From assembly GCF_022832975.1 (NCBI RefSeq), contig NZ_CP094846.1, forward strand, positions 372,001 to 436,000: DNA of 64,000 nt, given 5' to 3'. Below the pieces are notes generated by a model that saw nothing but the letters and a program-made list of their open reading frames with translations, was not told the DNA's origin and searched no databases. The stretch is from Ornithobacterium rhinotracheale. GTDB lineage: Bacteria; Bacteroidota; Bacteroidia; Flavobacteriales; Weeksellaceae. Made by a program: the position numbers and the translations under genes. Within the stretch, counting starts at the first letter, position 1, and every line of letters starts with the position of its first letter. This document shows positions 8,963-18,072 of this stretch, piece after piece.

Positions 8963-9664
8963 TTAACTTTTTTGTCTTAAAGTTTTTAGATATGATTTTT
9001 TTTCATCCGAAATGCGTCTGCTTTCAATGGCTTTTTGAATGGTTTTAGTATGAACAAAAGATGGTAATTTATGCTGCTCAAGATAAGGAATCGCGTGCTC
9101 GTATTGCTTGATTAAAGCATAACTAAAGTACCAAGCCATCATCATTTGCACATAGTAGCGCTCATCTGTTACCGAAGCGACCAAGTCTAAATGCTCGGCC
9201 GAGAAATTCTCTTCCAAATACAGTTCAAGCAAAATACCCATGGCATAGCGAATCGTAAATTCATGTTCGCTCGTAATCCATTCTTTTATCTTTTTATAAA
9301 CAAGTTCGGGATTTTCTTCAAAAACTTTTGGCCGAGTGATGTCGCAAGTCGCCCAGTTATCGATGTAGGGCAAAATGCGTTCGGTCTCGTTGATTGCGTG
9401 CGCCAAATCCTTAAATTCTGAAATTAAGAATAAGTGCAAATTGTTTTCCTCATAATAAGTATGAGGTAAATCTGCCAAAAAATCATTTAATAGTTCGGGT
9501 TTTTCTTTAAAAAAATCTTTAGCAAATTTTCTAAGTCTTGGTGTTCTAATCCCTATAATTCTATCGGGTTCCACGGTTGGGATTAATCTTTCTTGAAAAT
9601 CTTTGTAGCTTCTGTCTTGTAAAAGAAATAAGCGTTTTTGAATGTATGTTTTTTGCACTTCCAT
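8963..9664 (-). CDS. AlkD-like DNA alkylation repair protein (HEAT-like repeats)
   Basis: Belongs to the AlkD/AlkC-like glycosylase superfamily that removes alkylated bases. The 233-residue, almost all-helical product has GIRTPRLRKFAK (about 38-49), the WATCD motif that carries the catalytic Asp in AlkD relatives, the RYAMGILL helix and a basic C-terminal helix (KTIQKAIESRRIS). Activity is inferred from family. It begins 17 nt after the SafE-like gene and may be the last gene of the ccoG transcript. Confidence 0.82.
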   Translation of the reverse strand: MEVQKTYIQKRLFLLQDRSYKDFQERLIPTVEPDRIIGIRTPRLRKFAKDFFKEKPELLNDFLADLPHTYYEENNLHLFLISEFKDLAHAINETERILPYIDNWATCDITRPKVFEENPELVYKKIKEWITSEHEFTIRYAMGILLELYLEENFSAEHLDLVASVTDERYYVQMMMAWYFSYALIKQYEHAIPYLEQHKLPSFVHTKTIQKAIESRRISDEKKSYLKTLRQKS

Positions 9665-9681
9665 GGCTTAAAAGTAATTGA

Positions 9682-10401
9682 TTAATGACAATGACAAGAA
9701 TGTGGTTTTCCGCTAACATCCAATGCTGAAGCTGGGGGAGATAAAAACGGAATGCCGAGTTCGAGCCCTCTGATGATGAATAATATTCCCACTAAAATAA
9801 TTAAATAAGGCAATATTTTATTTAATTTATTTCTAAGTGGTAGATTCAGGCTTACTCCTAAGAATACAGCCAAAAACATTAACGGAATAGTCCCCAATCC
9901 AAAAAGTGCCATAAACATAGCACTCTTGGCTACACTTCCTGCAGCGATGGCGGCAATTAGTGCAACATAAACGGCTCCGCAAGGCAATAAGCCATTTAGA
10001 ATTCCTGTAATGTATAATGAGAAATAACTTCTTTTTTTGATGAATTCGCCCAATTTGGATTTCACTTGCATTAAAAATCTTGAGGTGTTTCCGAAGCTTT
10101 CAACTTTTGCAATAGTTTTTTTAGGTAAAAGGGCGTAAACAATCATCAGCACCCCCATAGCTATGCTGATTTTTCCGTGAAATCCAGCCAATGAAATGCC
10201 TTTTCCTACAAAACCAACGAGAATTCCTAAAAATGTATAGGTAGTAACTCTACCCAGCTGATATAAAAGGTTTTTGGTGTAAAAAGCTACATTTTTTTCT
10301 TGGGATAATCCCAACGAAAAGGCAATAGGCCCACACATGCCCACGCAATGTAGACTATTGCCTAATCCTAATATTAGTGCATATACAATTAATACCCCCA
10401 T
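9682..10401 (-). CDS. SafE/UreH-like membrane protein of the cbb3 maturation cluster
   Basis: A sulfite-exporter-like (TauE/SafE, COG2836-type) membrane protein of 239 residues with about six hydrophobic segments. The first helix carries LHCVGMCGP, the conserved potential metal-binding motif of the family, and a second half has GLLPCGAVYVAL. The extreme C-terminus is CxCH-like (HSCHCH), suggesting metal, perhaps copper, handling. Its ATG overlaps the end of ccoH by 13 nt, so translation is coupled. Placement beside ccoG and ccoH points to a role in oxidase assembly; this is inference. Confidence 0.8.
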   Translation of the reverse strand: MGVLIVYALILGLGNSLHCVGMCGPIAFSLGLSQEKNVAFYTKNLLYQLGRVTTYTFLGILVGFVGKGISLAGFHGKISIAMGVLMIVYALLPKKTIAKVESFGNTSRFLMQVKSKLGEFIKKRSYFSLYITGILNGLLPCGAVYVALIAAIAAGSVAKSAMFMALFGLGTIPLMFLAVFLGVSLNLPLRNKLNKILPYLIILVGILFIIRGLELGIPFLSPPASALDVSGKPHSCHCH

Positions 10402-10835
10402 TCAATCCTTTTTTTGATTAAATAAAATTTGCCATTGCTTGTCCAGCGAAGCTCCATGTCGTATTCGCCTTTTTGTAACTTTACAGCGGGTATCAATTGT
10501 TGCTGATTTCTCAGGTGCAAAGAATCTTTTACATCATCTTTGGCATAAGCCCCTCTCATCAGTATGATTGTGCCCTCGTTTGGCTGTATTTCTGCTGGAA
10601 AGATAATGTTTATTCCATTTGCTTGTGTTTTAATTTCTGGTTTATGAACTAGCTCATTGGTATTTTTCTCCGCTTCTATGGTTTCGGTTTGGTATCTTAT
10701 GGAATGCTCGTAATAGTTTTCTGAAACCAAATCACCAGGCGTATCTGCCAAGAAAATTAAGCTTAAAATGAATGTCATAAAACCTACTAGCGCTAAGATT
10801 ACGCCATGCCCCCATGTAAATTTGAAATTTGCCAT
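10389..10835 (-). CDS. ccoH: CcoH/FixH family cbb3 oxidase assembly protein
   Basis: A single-pass membrane protein needed for stable cbb3 oxidase assembly. The 148-residue product has a transmembrane helix (about 12-31), then a periplasmic domain with the FixH pattern: DLVSENYYEHSIRYQ after the helix and a beta-rich end (YDMELRWTSNGKFYLIKKR). It starts 8 nt after ccoG and overlaps the next gene by 13 nt. Confidence 0.88.
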   Translation of the reverse strand: MANFKFTWGHGVILALVGFMTFILSLIFLADTPGDLVSENYYEHSIRYQTETIEAEKNTNELVHKPEIKTQANGINIIFPAEIQPNEGTIILMRGAYAKDDVKDSLHLRNQQQLIPAVKLQKGEYDMELRWTSNGKFYLIKKRIEWGY

Positions 10836-10843
10836 ATTTTCTT

Positions 10844-12298
10844 TTAATATTGAAATTTATAGGGTGCCGAGAAACTAGTACGATATGAATCGATAAGTTT
10901 ATTATTCTCATCAAGCACATTAATTGTGATTTTTGCTTTGTATGATTTCAATTCGTGTTTGGGTATTGAAATTATCATTTTACCTTGGATTTGCTTGCCA
11001 GGTTCTATAATTAATGTAGGAGCGTGGTTAATCAATTCGATTTTTCCATCTTTATAATTAGCAAGTTCTAGATGTAATTGTTTAGTTTCTTTTGTTTTGT
11101 TTTGTAAATTATATTCAAAATTATTGGTAACAATGGTTTTATTCACGATTTTAAAATCGGTGCCAGCTTCTTTTAGAAATTTAGAGTTAACTTCTGAGCG
11201 AGTAAAAAGTAATGCGCTTAACACTGTGAGTAGTAAAGCTAAAACAAATGTATAGGCGCCCATTCTAGGGGTGAATTTGAATGGTTTTTTTTCTGAAATA
11301 TTTTCTTCAGAAGCATAGCGAATCAAGCCTGTAGGTAGGTTGATTTTTGTCATCACCTCGTCGCACGCATCAATACATGCGGTACAATTCACGCACTCAA
11401 GCTGAGTGCCGTTTCTAATGTCGATTCCCGTAGGGCAGACAGCCACACAGTTTCCACAATCGATACAGTCCCCAATTCCTTCAGCCACTCGGTCTACTCC
11501 TCGTTTAAATCTTGCTCTCCCCTTACTGCGCTCCCCACGTTTGTAGTCATAGGCTACTATAATGGTCTTTTTGTCGATTAAAACACCTTGTAGTCTACCA
11601 TATGGGCATACCAAAACGCAGGCTTGCTCTCTAAACCAGGTGAAAACAAAATAGAAAGCTCCTGTGAAGATTACTAACCCTATAAAGGTACTTATGTTTT
11701 GTATAGGACCTTCGGTAATCAATTTTTTAAGTTCATCAACTCCAATGATCCACGCAAACATGATGTTGGCAATGATGAACGAAAGCACAGCAAAAATACT
11801 CCATTTTAAAAGTCTTTTTCTAATCTTTTCTTCGTTCCACTCTTGCTTGTCGAGTTTTATTTGTTTGTTTCTATCTCCGTCGATGGCGAATTCAATCTTT
11901 CTGAAAACCATTTCTAAGAAGATTGTTTGCGGACAAATCCATCCGCAGAAAATACGCCCATACACTACGGTAAATAGAATGATGAACACGATACTCGTAA
12001 TCATCCCAATTGCAAAAATTTTGAAATCAGATGTAAAGAATGGATAACTAAATATATAGAATTCTCTACGGATGATGTCGAACTTAAATAAAGGATTCCC
12101 ATTTATTTTAATGAATGGAGTTATAATTAAAAAGGCAAGCAAGAAGTAGCTCACAATTGTTCTCCATTTATAGTATTTCCCGTCAGGTTTTTTTGCATAA
12201 ACCCATTTTCTTTTTCCAGATTTTTCAGCAGTACCTATGCTGTTTCTAAAAGACTGGAATTCTTCTTCGGGAGTTTGATTTTGATTATTTTCTGCCAT
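10844..12298 (-). CDS. ccoG: CcoG cbb3 oxidase accessory protein, 4Fe-4S membrane protein
   Basis: A polyferredoxin implicated in reducing copper for the cbb3 oxidase. The 484-residue product has about five transmembrane helices, CGWICP (C118, C122), CVLVCP (C227, C231), and two classical clusters: C278/281/284/288 followed by Pro, and C302/305/308/312. A C-terminal immunoglobulin-like periplasmic domain follows the last helix, as in the family. A -7 element lies only 4 nt before the ATG and a terminator separates it from ccoP, so it heads its own transcript. Confidence 0.95.
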   Translation of the reverse strand: MAENNQNQTPEEEFQSFRNSIGTAEKSGKRKWVYAKKPDGKYYKWRTIVSYFLLAFLIITPFIKINGNPLFKFDIIRREFYIFSYPFFTSDFKIFAIGMITSIVFIILFTVVYGRIFCGWICPQTIFLEMVFRKIEFAIDGDRNKQIKLDKQEWNEEKIRKRLLKWSIFAVLSFIIANIMFAWIIGVDELKKLITEGPIQNISTFIGLVIFTGAFYFVFTWFREQACVLVCPYGRLQGVLIDKKTIIVAYDYKRGERSKGRARFKRGVDRVAEGIGDCIDCGNCVAVCPTGIDIRNGTQLECVNCTACIDACDEVMTKINLPTGLIRYASEENISEKKPFKFTPRMGAYTFVLALLLTVLSALLFTRSEVNSKFLKEAGTDFKIVNKTIVTNNFEYNLQNKTKETKQLHLELANYKDGKIELINHAPTLIIEPGKQIQGKMIISIPKHELKSYKAKITINVLDENNKLIDSYRTSFSAPYKFQY

Positions 12299-12302
12299 GA
12301 CT

Positions 12303-12310
12303 CAAAGTTA
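12303..12310 (-). promoter_or_regulatory. -7 element of ccoG, adjacent to the start codon
   Basis: TAACTTTG on the minus strand with 4 nt to the ccoG ATG. This would give a leaderless mRNA. No clear -33 TTTG at 17-23 nt. Confidence 0.5.
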
Positions 12311-12360
12311 CAAAAGATTTAAATTACATTCTTGTTAAAATAGTAGAAAATACTATGCCT

Positions 12361-12400
12361 AAAAACAAAAAACCTCCTCTTTTGATATTTTGAGGAGGTT
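12361..12400 (-). terminator. Terminator after ccoP
   Basis: Read on the minus strand, a 9-bp stem AACCTCCTC/GAGGAGGTT (12400-12392 with 12379-12371) is followed by TTTTGTTTTT. It divides the structural genes ccoSNOQP from the maturation genes ccoGH. Confidence 0.85.
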
Positions 12401-12424
12401 ATATTTAATCATTATAATTAAATT

Positions 12425-13372
12425 CTATTTTCTTTTCCATTGTGGCATTTCATCACCTTGTGGTGCCAATCCGCCTTCGTCCACTGTAACTTGTGGTTTT
12501 ACTTGGTTGAGGTAATAAACATACGAAGCCACATCCTGAATATCTAAACCAGTAAGCTGCTTAGTTTGCCCAAAAGCCTGCATTGCAGGGTTGTTAGGAG
12601 ATCCATCATAAACCATATGGTAGATGTTTTTGAACAAATCGCTTTCTTGGTGATTAATCCAATAATCATCTGTTAAGTTAGGTCCAGCAGCTCCACCACC
12701 ATTGGCCATGTGGCAAGTTGCACAGATACTTTTAAATATTGCTTCTCCTCGTTGCAAAGCTCCATCATCTTTATATAAGTTTTGTGCTTGCTCAATTGTG
12801 ATATCGTTTTGTTTAATCCATAATTGAGCTTGTTCTTCCATTAAGGTGTTTTGTGCATTATACTCTTCAATTGGGTGAGCAAAATCGGTAGTGAAATATG
12901 CAATTACATAGATAATCATGTAGGCAGAGCCTAGATAAAACATTGCTAGCCACCATTGAGGTAGTGAGTTGTCTAGCTCTTTGATGCCATCGAATCCATG
13001 ATCCAATAAAATAGCTTGTTCTTCCTCTTCGGTTTGTCTTTCTTTACTACTTCTGAATAATCTTTTAAGGTAGCCTTCTTTTTCCTCTTCAAGGAAAATA
13101 GCTCTTTCCTCAGGCGATAATTTAGCCAATTTTTTTCGTTCAATGACACGGTTAATCTCATTGATGATGATTAGCATCAAAAGCGAAATACCTAAAATTA
13201 CCCAAACAATCCAATAGGTGAATACATTTTTTAATTGGTGGATTGCATTGTAAAATATTCCAGAAAGCCCATTTTTTGGGATGAAGTCCATAGGGATAAT
13301 CATCATAAAAGTAGCTAATATTGCTAATAATACGATGGGTATTGTAATACGACCGGGAATACGATGTTTCAT
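12425..13372 (-). CDS. ccoP: cbb3-type cytochrome c oxidase subunit III, single visible haem c site
   Basis: Carries electrons to the oxidase core. The 315-residue product has two N-terminal transmembrane helices (about 10-28 and 51-71), a charged cytoplasmic region, a third helix near 140-162 and one cytochrome c domain with CATCH (217-221) and a candidate axial Met in NNPAMQAFG. Typical proteobacterial CcoP has two CxxCH motifs; here there are no other cysteines at all, so it is monohaem. The ATG at 13372 starts 4 nt after ccoQ; an alternative at 13399 would overlap ccoQ. Confidence 0.93.
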   Translation of the reverse strand: MKHRIPGRITIPIVLLAILATFMMIIPMDFIPKNGLSGIFYNAIHQLKNVFTYWIVWVILGISLLMLIIINEINRVIERKKLAKLSPEERAIFLEEEKEGYLKRLFRSSKERQTEEEEQAILLDHGFDGIKELDNSLPQWWLAMFYLGSAYMIIYVIAYFTTDFAHPIEEYNAQNTLMEEQAQLWIKQNDITIEQAQNLYKDDGALQRGEAIFKSICATCHMANGGGAAGPNLTDDYWINHQESDLFKNIYHMVYDGSPNNPAMQAFGQTKQLTGLDIQDVASYVYYLNQVKPQVTVDEGGLAPQGDEMPQWKRK

Positions 13373-13376
13373 AGTG

Positions 13377-13568
13377 CTAAAATTTAATTTTATCCTCAAC
13401 CGAGTCCTCTTCTAGAGGCATTTCAGATTCTTTTTTATAATAGTTTTTTGGTTTTTTCAATACTGAATATACAAGTCCTACGAAGAAAGCAATCGAGCAT
13501 AGCAAAATTACTACTTGTAGTATATCATCGTTGGCATAGCCAAAATATTCTTTGAAATATTTTAACAT
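13377..13568 (-). CDS. ccoQ: CcoQ/FixQ-like cbb3 oxidase small subunit
   Basis: A 63-residue single-helix protein (helix about 16-36, then basic KKPKNYYKK and an acidic tail). Size, topology and position between ccoNO and ccoP support the CcoQ assignment, which is weak from sequence alone. Its ATG shares one base with the ccoNO stop (TAATG), indicating translational coupling. Confidence 0.8.
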   Translation of the reverse strand: MLKYFKEYFGYANDDILQVVILLCSIAFFVGLVYSVLKKPKNYYKKESEMPLEEDSVEDKIKF

Positions 13569-15847
13569 TAGTTATTGCTTGCAGTTTCAGTTTCTTCATT
13601 TTTTATGTCTGTACCTAGCCTTTGCAAATAAGCAATTAGAGCTGTGATTTCTCTGTCTTTCAATGGTACAAAATTATCTCCCTCACGCTCCTGTTGTTCA
13701 GTAAGAGCATCCTTTAAATCTGGAGCTTCTTCAAAGATTTTTTCTTGAATAGCTACAGCTTGTTGATCCATTTGCGCATAAACTTTTTCTGGATCAATCA
13801 ACTCTTCGGTGTAAGGAACACCTAAAATAGCCAAAGCGTTTAATTTATCCATTGTTAAGCTTCTATCTAGCTTATTATTGATAATCCAAGGGTATCGTGG
13901 CATAATAGACCCATCCGAGGTCTGTCTAGGGTTCCACATGTGTTTGAAGTGCCAAGAATCAGTTCTTTTTCCACCTTCTCTCTGTAAATCTGGTCCAGTT
14001 CTTTTAGAACCCCATAAGAATGGGTGGTCATAAACAAATTCACCTGGTTTTGAGTATTCACCATAGCGTTTCACCTCATCTCTAAATGGTCTGATCATTT
14101 GAGAGTGACACGCATTACATCCTTCTCGGATATAGATGTCACGGCCTTCCACTTCAAGTGGAGTGTAAGGTTTTACGCTGCTAATCGTAGGAATGTTTGA
14201 TTTTACCACCAAAGTTGGGATAATCTCAACTGCACCACCAATTGCAACGGCTACAAATGATAAAACAGCAAATAATAGTGGTTTTCTTTCTAGCCAAGGG
14301 TGAACGGCTTCTCCTTTTTGTCTGTCGCCAGATAGTTTTGCCAAAGCAGGGGCTTGAGCTTCTTCGTTGGCAGTGAATCTACCTGCACGCACTGTTTTGG
14401 CGATATTGATAACAAGTAGGATTGAACCAGTCAAGTATAAAGTTCCTCCTACGGCTCTAAGCACATAGTAAGGAAATATTTCTGTTACAGTCTGTAAGAA
14501 ATTTGAATAAACTAGAGTTCCTGATGGGTTAAAGTCTTTCCACATCAAGGCTTGAGTCCATCCAGCCATGTACATTGGAATTGCATAAAGAATGATACCT
14601 AATGTTCCAAGCCAGAAGTGGGCGTTTGCTAAACTTCTAGAAGCTAATTTAGTATTAAATATTCTTGGAATGATGTAGTAAATCATACCAAACATCATAA
14701 ATCCGTTCCACCCGAGAGTTCCTACATGTACGTGTGCGATAACCCAATCGGTAAAGTGCCCGATGCTATTCAGCGTTTTGGTCGCAAGCATTGGTCCTTC
14801 AAAAGTTGCCATACCATAACATGTAACAGCAACTACGAAGAATTTCAAAATAGGATCTTCTCTTACTTTGTCCCAAGCACCTCTCAATGTTAATAGTCCG
14901 TTTAACATTCCTCCCCATGATGGAGCTATAAGCATGATTGAAAAACCAGTACCTAAGGCTTGAGCCCATCCAGGCAAGGCGGTGTAGATTAAGTGGTGAG
15001 GACCAGCCCATAAATAAACAAAAATCAAAGACCAAAAGTGGATGATTGATAATTTGTATGAGAATACAGGGCGATTAGCCGCCTTTGGTAGGAAATAATA
15101 CATTAAGCCAAGTACAGGTGTAGTAAGGAAGAAAGCTACTGCATTGTGCCCGTACCACCATTGTACCAAGGCATCTTGTACTCCTGCGTATAGTGAATAA
15201 CTTTTTGGCTGTAATACGTTCCAGTTTACAGGGACTTCTAAGTTGTTGAAGATGTGAAGCATTGCAACCCCAATCCAAGTGGCGATGTAGAACCAAATGG
15301 CTACATACATATGTTTTACTCTTCTTTTGGCAATGGTCATGAACATATGCACTCCAAATAATACCCAAACCAAGGCGATTAAGATATCGAGAGGCCATTC
15401 ATGCTCTGCGTATTCTTTAGAAGTGTTGAATCCTAAGAAGAAAGTAATTACACAAATTACAATTACCAATTGCCATCCCCAGAAATTAATCCAGCTCACA
15501 ACATCGCTAGCCATGCGGGTTTTTAGTAATCGTTGCATTGAGTAATATGCGCCGGCAAAAAAGCCGTTGCCCACAAAGGCAAAAATTGCGGCAGAAGTGT
15601 GAAGCATTCTCAATCTTCCATATCCTAAAAATCCTTGCGTGCCAGATAAATCAAAAATAGTATTCCCAAATAGAGAAAAACTTATCTCTGGATCATCTGT
15701 ACCGAATAGGTATTCGGGTAATGTAGGAAAAAACAATAGCGTTGCTACCGTAAGTCCTAAGATGAAAGCAAGAACTCCCCAAAATATTGTAGCGTACACG
15801 AAGTACTTCACAATTTTGTTGTCGTAATAAAAAGTTTGCATTTGCAT
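13568..15847 (-). CDS. ccoNO: Fused cbb3 oxidase subunits I and II (CcoN-CcoO)
   Basis: The catalytic haem-copper core fused to the monohaem cytochrome subunit, 759 residues. The CcoN half (about 1-490) has the haem and CuB histidines: H83 (LHTSAA), H234 (WYGHNAV), H284/H285 (GPHHLIY) and H372/H374 (AHVHVG). The CcoO half has a membrane anchor near 523-545 and the haem site CNACH (577-581) followed by SQMIRPF. The N-O fusion is a known Bacteroidota form. The ATG at 15847 overlaps the ccoS stop by one base (TAATG), which fixes this start. Confidence 0.97.
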   Translation of the reverse strand: MQMQTFYYDNKIVKYFVYATIFWGVLAFILGLTVATLLFFPTLPEYLFGTDDPEISFSLFGNTIFDLSGTQGFLGYGRLRMLHTSAAIFAFVGNGFFAGAYYSMQRLLKTRMASDVVSWINFWGWQLVIVICVITFFLGFNTSKEYAEHEWPLDILIALVWVLFGVHMFMTIAKRRVKHMYVAIWFYIATWIGVAMLHIFNNLEVPVNWNVLQPKSYSLYAGVQDALVQWWYGHNAVAFFLTTPVLGLMYYFLPKAANRPVFSYKLSIIHFWSLIFVYLWAGPHHLIYTALPGWAQALGTGFSIMLIAPSWGGMLNGLLTLRGAWDKVREDPILKFFVVAVTCYGMATFEGPMLATKTLNSIGHFTDWVIAHVHVGTLGWNGFMMFGMIYYIIPRIFNTKLASRSLANAHFWLGTLGIILYAIPMYMAGWTQALMWKDFNPSGTLVYSNFLQTVTEIFPYYVLRAVGGTLYLTGSILLVINIAKTVRAGRFTANEEAQAPALAKLSGDRQKGEAVHPWLERKPLLFAVLSFVAVAIGGAVEIIPTLVVKSNIPTISSVKPYTPLEVEGRDIYIREGCNACHSQMIRPFRDEVKRYGEYSKPGEFVYDHPFLWGSKRTGPDLQREGGKRTDSWHFKHMWNPRQTSDGSIMPRYPWIINNKLDRSLTMDKLNALAILGVPYTEELIDPEKVYAQMDQQAVAIQEKIFEEAPDLKDALTEQQEREGDNFVPLKDREITALIAYLQRLGTDIKNEETETASNN

Positions 15848-16008
15848 TATATATCCTCTTTTTTTGTTTTTTTATCCTCTTTTAAAATTCTCGTGGCAGG
15901 AGCTTCCCCCTCATCAAATTGTCCTTTTTTTACCCCGATTATAAATACAATCAGAAAAATAAAGGCTAGAGACACGCTCACTAAAACCATCAGAAATACA
16001 ATTCCCAT
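15847..16008 (-). CDS. ccoS: CcoS-type cbb3 oxidase maturation protein
   Basis: A 53-residue protein that I translated directly from the minus strand: MGIVFLMVLVSVSLAF begins it, a single N-terminal helix runs to about residue 26, and the short cytoplasmic tail reads KKGQFDEGEAPATRIL then Lys-rich. CcoS proteins of this size help insert cofactors into the cbb3 core, and the ...GQFDDxxxPAxRIL pattern is typical. Its stop overlaps the ccoNO start (TAATG), and a full promoter lies just upstream. ccoI, the copper ATPase often found before ccoS, is absent here. Confidence 0.9.
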   Translation of the reverse strand: MGIVFLMVLVSVSLAFIFLIVFIIGVKKGQFDEGEAPATRILKEDKKTKKEDI

Positions 16009-16035
16009 ATTTTGCGTCCAAAATATACTTTAGAG

Positions 16036-16065
16036 CAAAAATACAAATCTTAGATACTTTACAAA
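16036..16065 (-). promoter_or_regulatory. Promoter of the ccoS-ccoNO-ccoQ-ccoP operon
   Basis: TTTG (16065-16062), 18-nt spacer, TATTTTTG (16043-16036) on the minus strand; 27 nt to the ccoS ATG. No convincing FNR-type palindrome overlaps it. Confidence 0.75.
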
Positions 16066-16261
16066 CCTTTGGTGTGCTTTATATTTCTGTATTTCTTTAA
16101 TTTAGATGAATTCTAAATAAAAATCTCCCTAAATCAATGAATTATATAAAATTAACTTTTTTATGTTTTTTGATTCAAAATATTATGAATAAATCGTAAT
16201 TATAAAACGATTTTTTTAAATTTAATGTGTTTGAAAAATCATTTCTTTTAAATGAAAATGG

Positions 16262-16269
16262 TATATTTG
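16262..16269 (+). promoter_or_regulatory. -7 element of glnS promoter
   Basis: TATATTTG, 24 nt ahead of the glnS ATG. The nearest upstream TTTG (16230-16233) is 28 nt away, longer than usual. Confidence 0.55.
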
Positions 16270-16293
16270 TCGCTTTAAATCACTTAAATTAAA

Positions 16294-17973
16294 ATGAGCA
16301 AAGAATACAATGCAGCGAATTTTATAGAGCAAATCATTAATGGAGATTTGTCTAAAGGATTGCCTGAAAGCGAATTGAGATTTCGTTTCCCGCCAGAGCC
16401 AAATGGCTATTTACACATTGGCCATGCTAAGGCTATTTGTTTAAACTTCGGATTAGGTGAAAAATATAATGCACCTGTGAATTTAAGATTTGATGATACC
16501 AATCCAGAAGCAGAGGAGCAAGAATTTGTGGATTCCATTCAAAAAGATGTCGAATGGCTAGGATTTAAGTGGGATAAAATTTGTTTTACATCGGATTATT
16601 TCGACCAATTGTATGATTGGGCAATTGAAATGATTAAACAAGGAAAAGCCTATGTAGACGACCAAAGCTCTGAAGAAATCGTTGCACAGCGTAAAACGCC
16701 GTTTGAAATAGGGGAGGAAAGCCCATATAGAAACAGGAGTGTGGAGGAAAACCTTCGCTTGTTTGAAGAAATGAAAAATGGCGAAGTGCCAGATGGTTCA
16801 CGCGTGTTGCGCGCCAAAATCGATATGGCGGCACCTAATATGAATATGCGCGACCCTGTGATGTATCGTATGCTAAACCGCCCTCACCACCGCACGGGAG
16901 ATAAATGGAAAATTTATCCTATGTACGACTGGGCACATGGTGAGAGCGATTACATCGAGCGAATTTCTCACTCATTATGTTCGCTTGAGTTTGAAAACCA
17001 CCGCCCATTGTATGATTGGTATGTAGACCAAGTGCACGAAGACGGTACTCTAAAACCAAAACAAAGAGAATTTGCGCGTGGTAACGTAAGCTATATGATT
17101 ACCAGCAAGCGAAAACTTAAAAAATTAGTAGAAGAGAAACATGTTTCTGGTTGGGATGATCCGCGTATGCCTACTATTTCAGGATTGAGACGCCGTGGTT
17201 TTACCCCTACATCGCTTAAAACTTTTTGGGAAAAAGCGGGAATTGCCAAGCGCGATAATGTCATCGATGTTTCGCTTTTGGAGCATGCCGTGCGAGATGA
17301 GCTCAACGCTACTGCACCGCGTGTTTTTGCTGTTTTAGACCCTATAAAATTAGTTATAGAAAACTACCCAGAAGGAAAAGTTGAAAACTTAAAAGTTGAA
17401 AACAACCCAGAAGATGAATCTGCAGGATTCCGTGAAGTGCCATTTACACGCGAATTGTATATCGAGCGAGAAGACTTTATGGAAGATGCGCCTAAGAAAT
17501 TCTTCCGTCTTTCAATTGGGAAAGAAGTAAGGTTAAAAGGAGCATACATCATTAAAGGTACACGCGTGGAAAAAGATGCTGATGGAAATATCACTACAAT
17601 TTATGCTACTTATGACGAAGATAGCAAAAGTGGAAGTGGTACCGAGGCTAGCATGCGCCGAGTAAAAGGAACTTTGCATTGGGTGTCTGCCGAGCAAAAT
17701 TTGCCTATCGAAGTAAGATTATATGATAGATTGTTTAGCGTAGAAGCGCCAGATGCTGACAAAGAAGTGGATTTCTTGGAACATTTAAATCCAGATTCTT
17801 TAAAAGTGATTCAAGCCTATGCAGAGCCTTCATTAAAAGATGCAAAACCAGAAGATCGCTTTCAATTCCAGCGTTTAGGCTATTTTGTAGCCGATATGAA
17901 GGATTTTGGTAATGGTAACTATGTGTTCAATCGCACTGTGCCGTTACGCGATACTTGGGCAAAAAGTAAATAA
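16294..17973 (+). CDS. glnS: Glutaminyl-tRNA synthetase
   Basis: A class I aminoacyl-tRNA synthetase charging tRNA-Gln. The 559-residue length matches bacterial GlnRS. The HIGH region is visible as PPEPNGYLHIGHAKAI (about 32-47), the KMSKS-like loop as MITSKRKL (about 269-276), with the substrate-site segment YDWAHGESDYIE between, and a beta-barrel anticodon-binding C-terminal half. Having glnS implies direct Gln-tRNA-Gln formation rather than only the amidotransferase route. It is a single-gene unit ending at a terminator. Confidence 0.97.
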   Translation: MSKEYNAANFIEQIINGDLSKGLPESELRFRFPPEPNGYLHIGHAKAICLNFGLGEKYNAPVNLRFDDTNPEAEEQEFVDSIQKDVEWLGFKWDKICFTSDYFDQLYDWAIEMIKQGKAYVDDQSSEEIVAQRKTPFEIGEESPYRNRSVEENLRLFEEMKNGEVPDGSRVLRAKIDMAAPNMNMRDPVMYRMLNRPHHRTGDKWKIYPMYDWAHGESDYIERISHSLCSLEFENHRPLYDWYVDQVHEDGTLKPKQREFARGNVSYMITSKRKLKKLVEEKHVSGWDDPRMPTISGLRRRGFTPTSLKTFWEKAGIAKRDNVIDVSLLEHAVRDELNATAPRVFAVLDPIKLVIENYPEGKVENLKVENNPEDESAGFREVPFTRELYIEREDFMEDAPKKFFRLSIGKEVRLKGAYIIKGTRVEKDADGNITTIYATYDEDSKSGSGTEASMRRVKGTLHWVSAEQNLPIEVRLYDRLFSVEAPDADKEVDFLEHLNPDSLKVIQAYAEPSLKDAKPEDRFQFQRLGYFVADMKDFGNGNYVFNRTVPLRDTWAKSK

Positions 17974-17999
17974 TATTTCGTAATTTAATTTATTAAGCC

Positions 18000-18032
18000 A
18001 AAAGAGCGATACAGTGAGTATCGCTCTTTTTG
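18000..18032 (+). terminator. Terminator after glnS
   Basis: 13-bp stem (18000-18012 with 18018-18030; core GAGCGATAC/GTATCGCTC) followed by T residues. Confidence 0.9.
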
Positions 18033-18072
18033 ATTAACTAATTTATTATGAAAAGAAAAATTATTAAAAATC

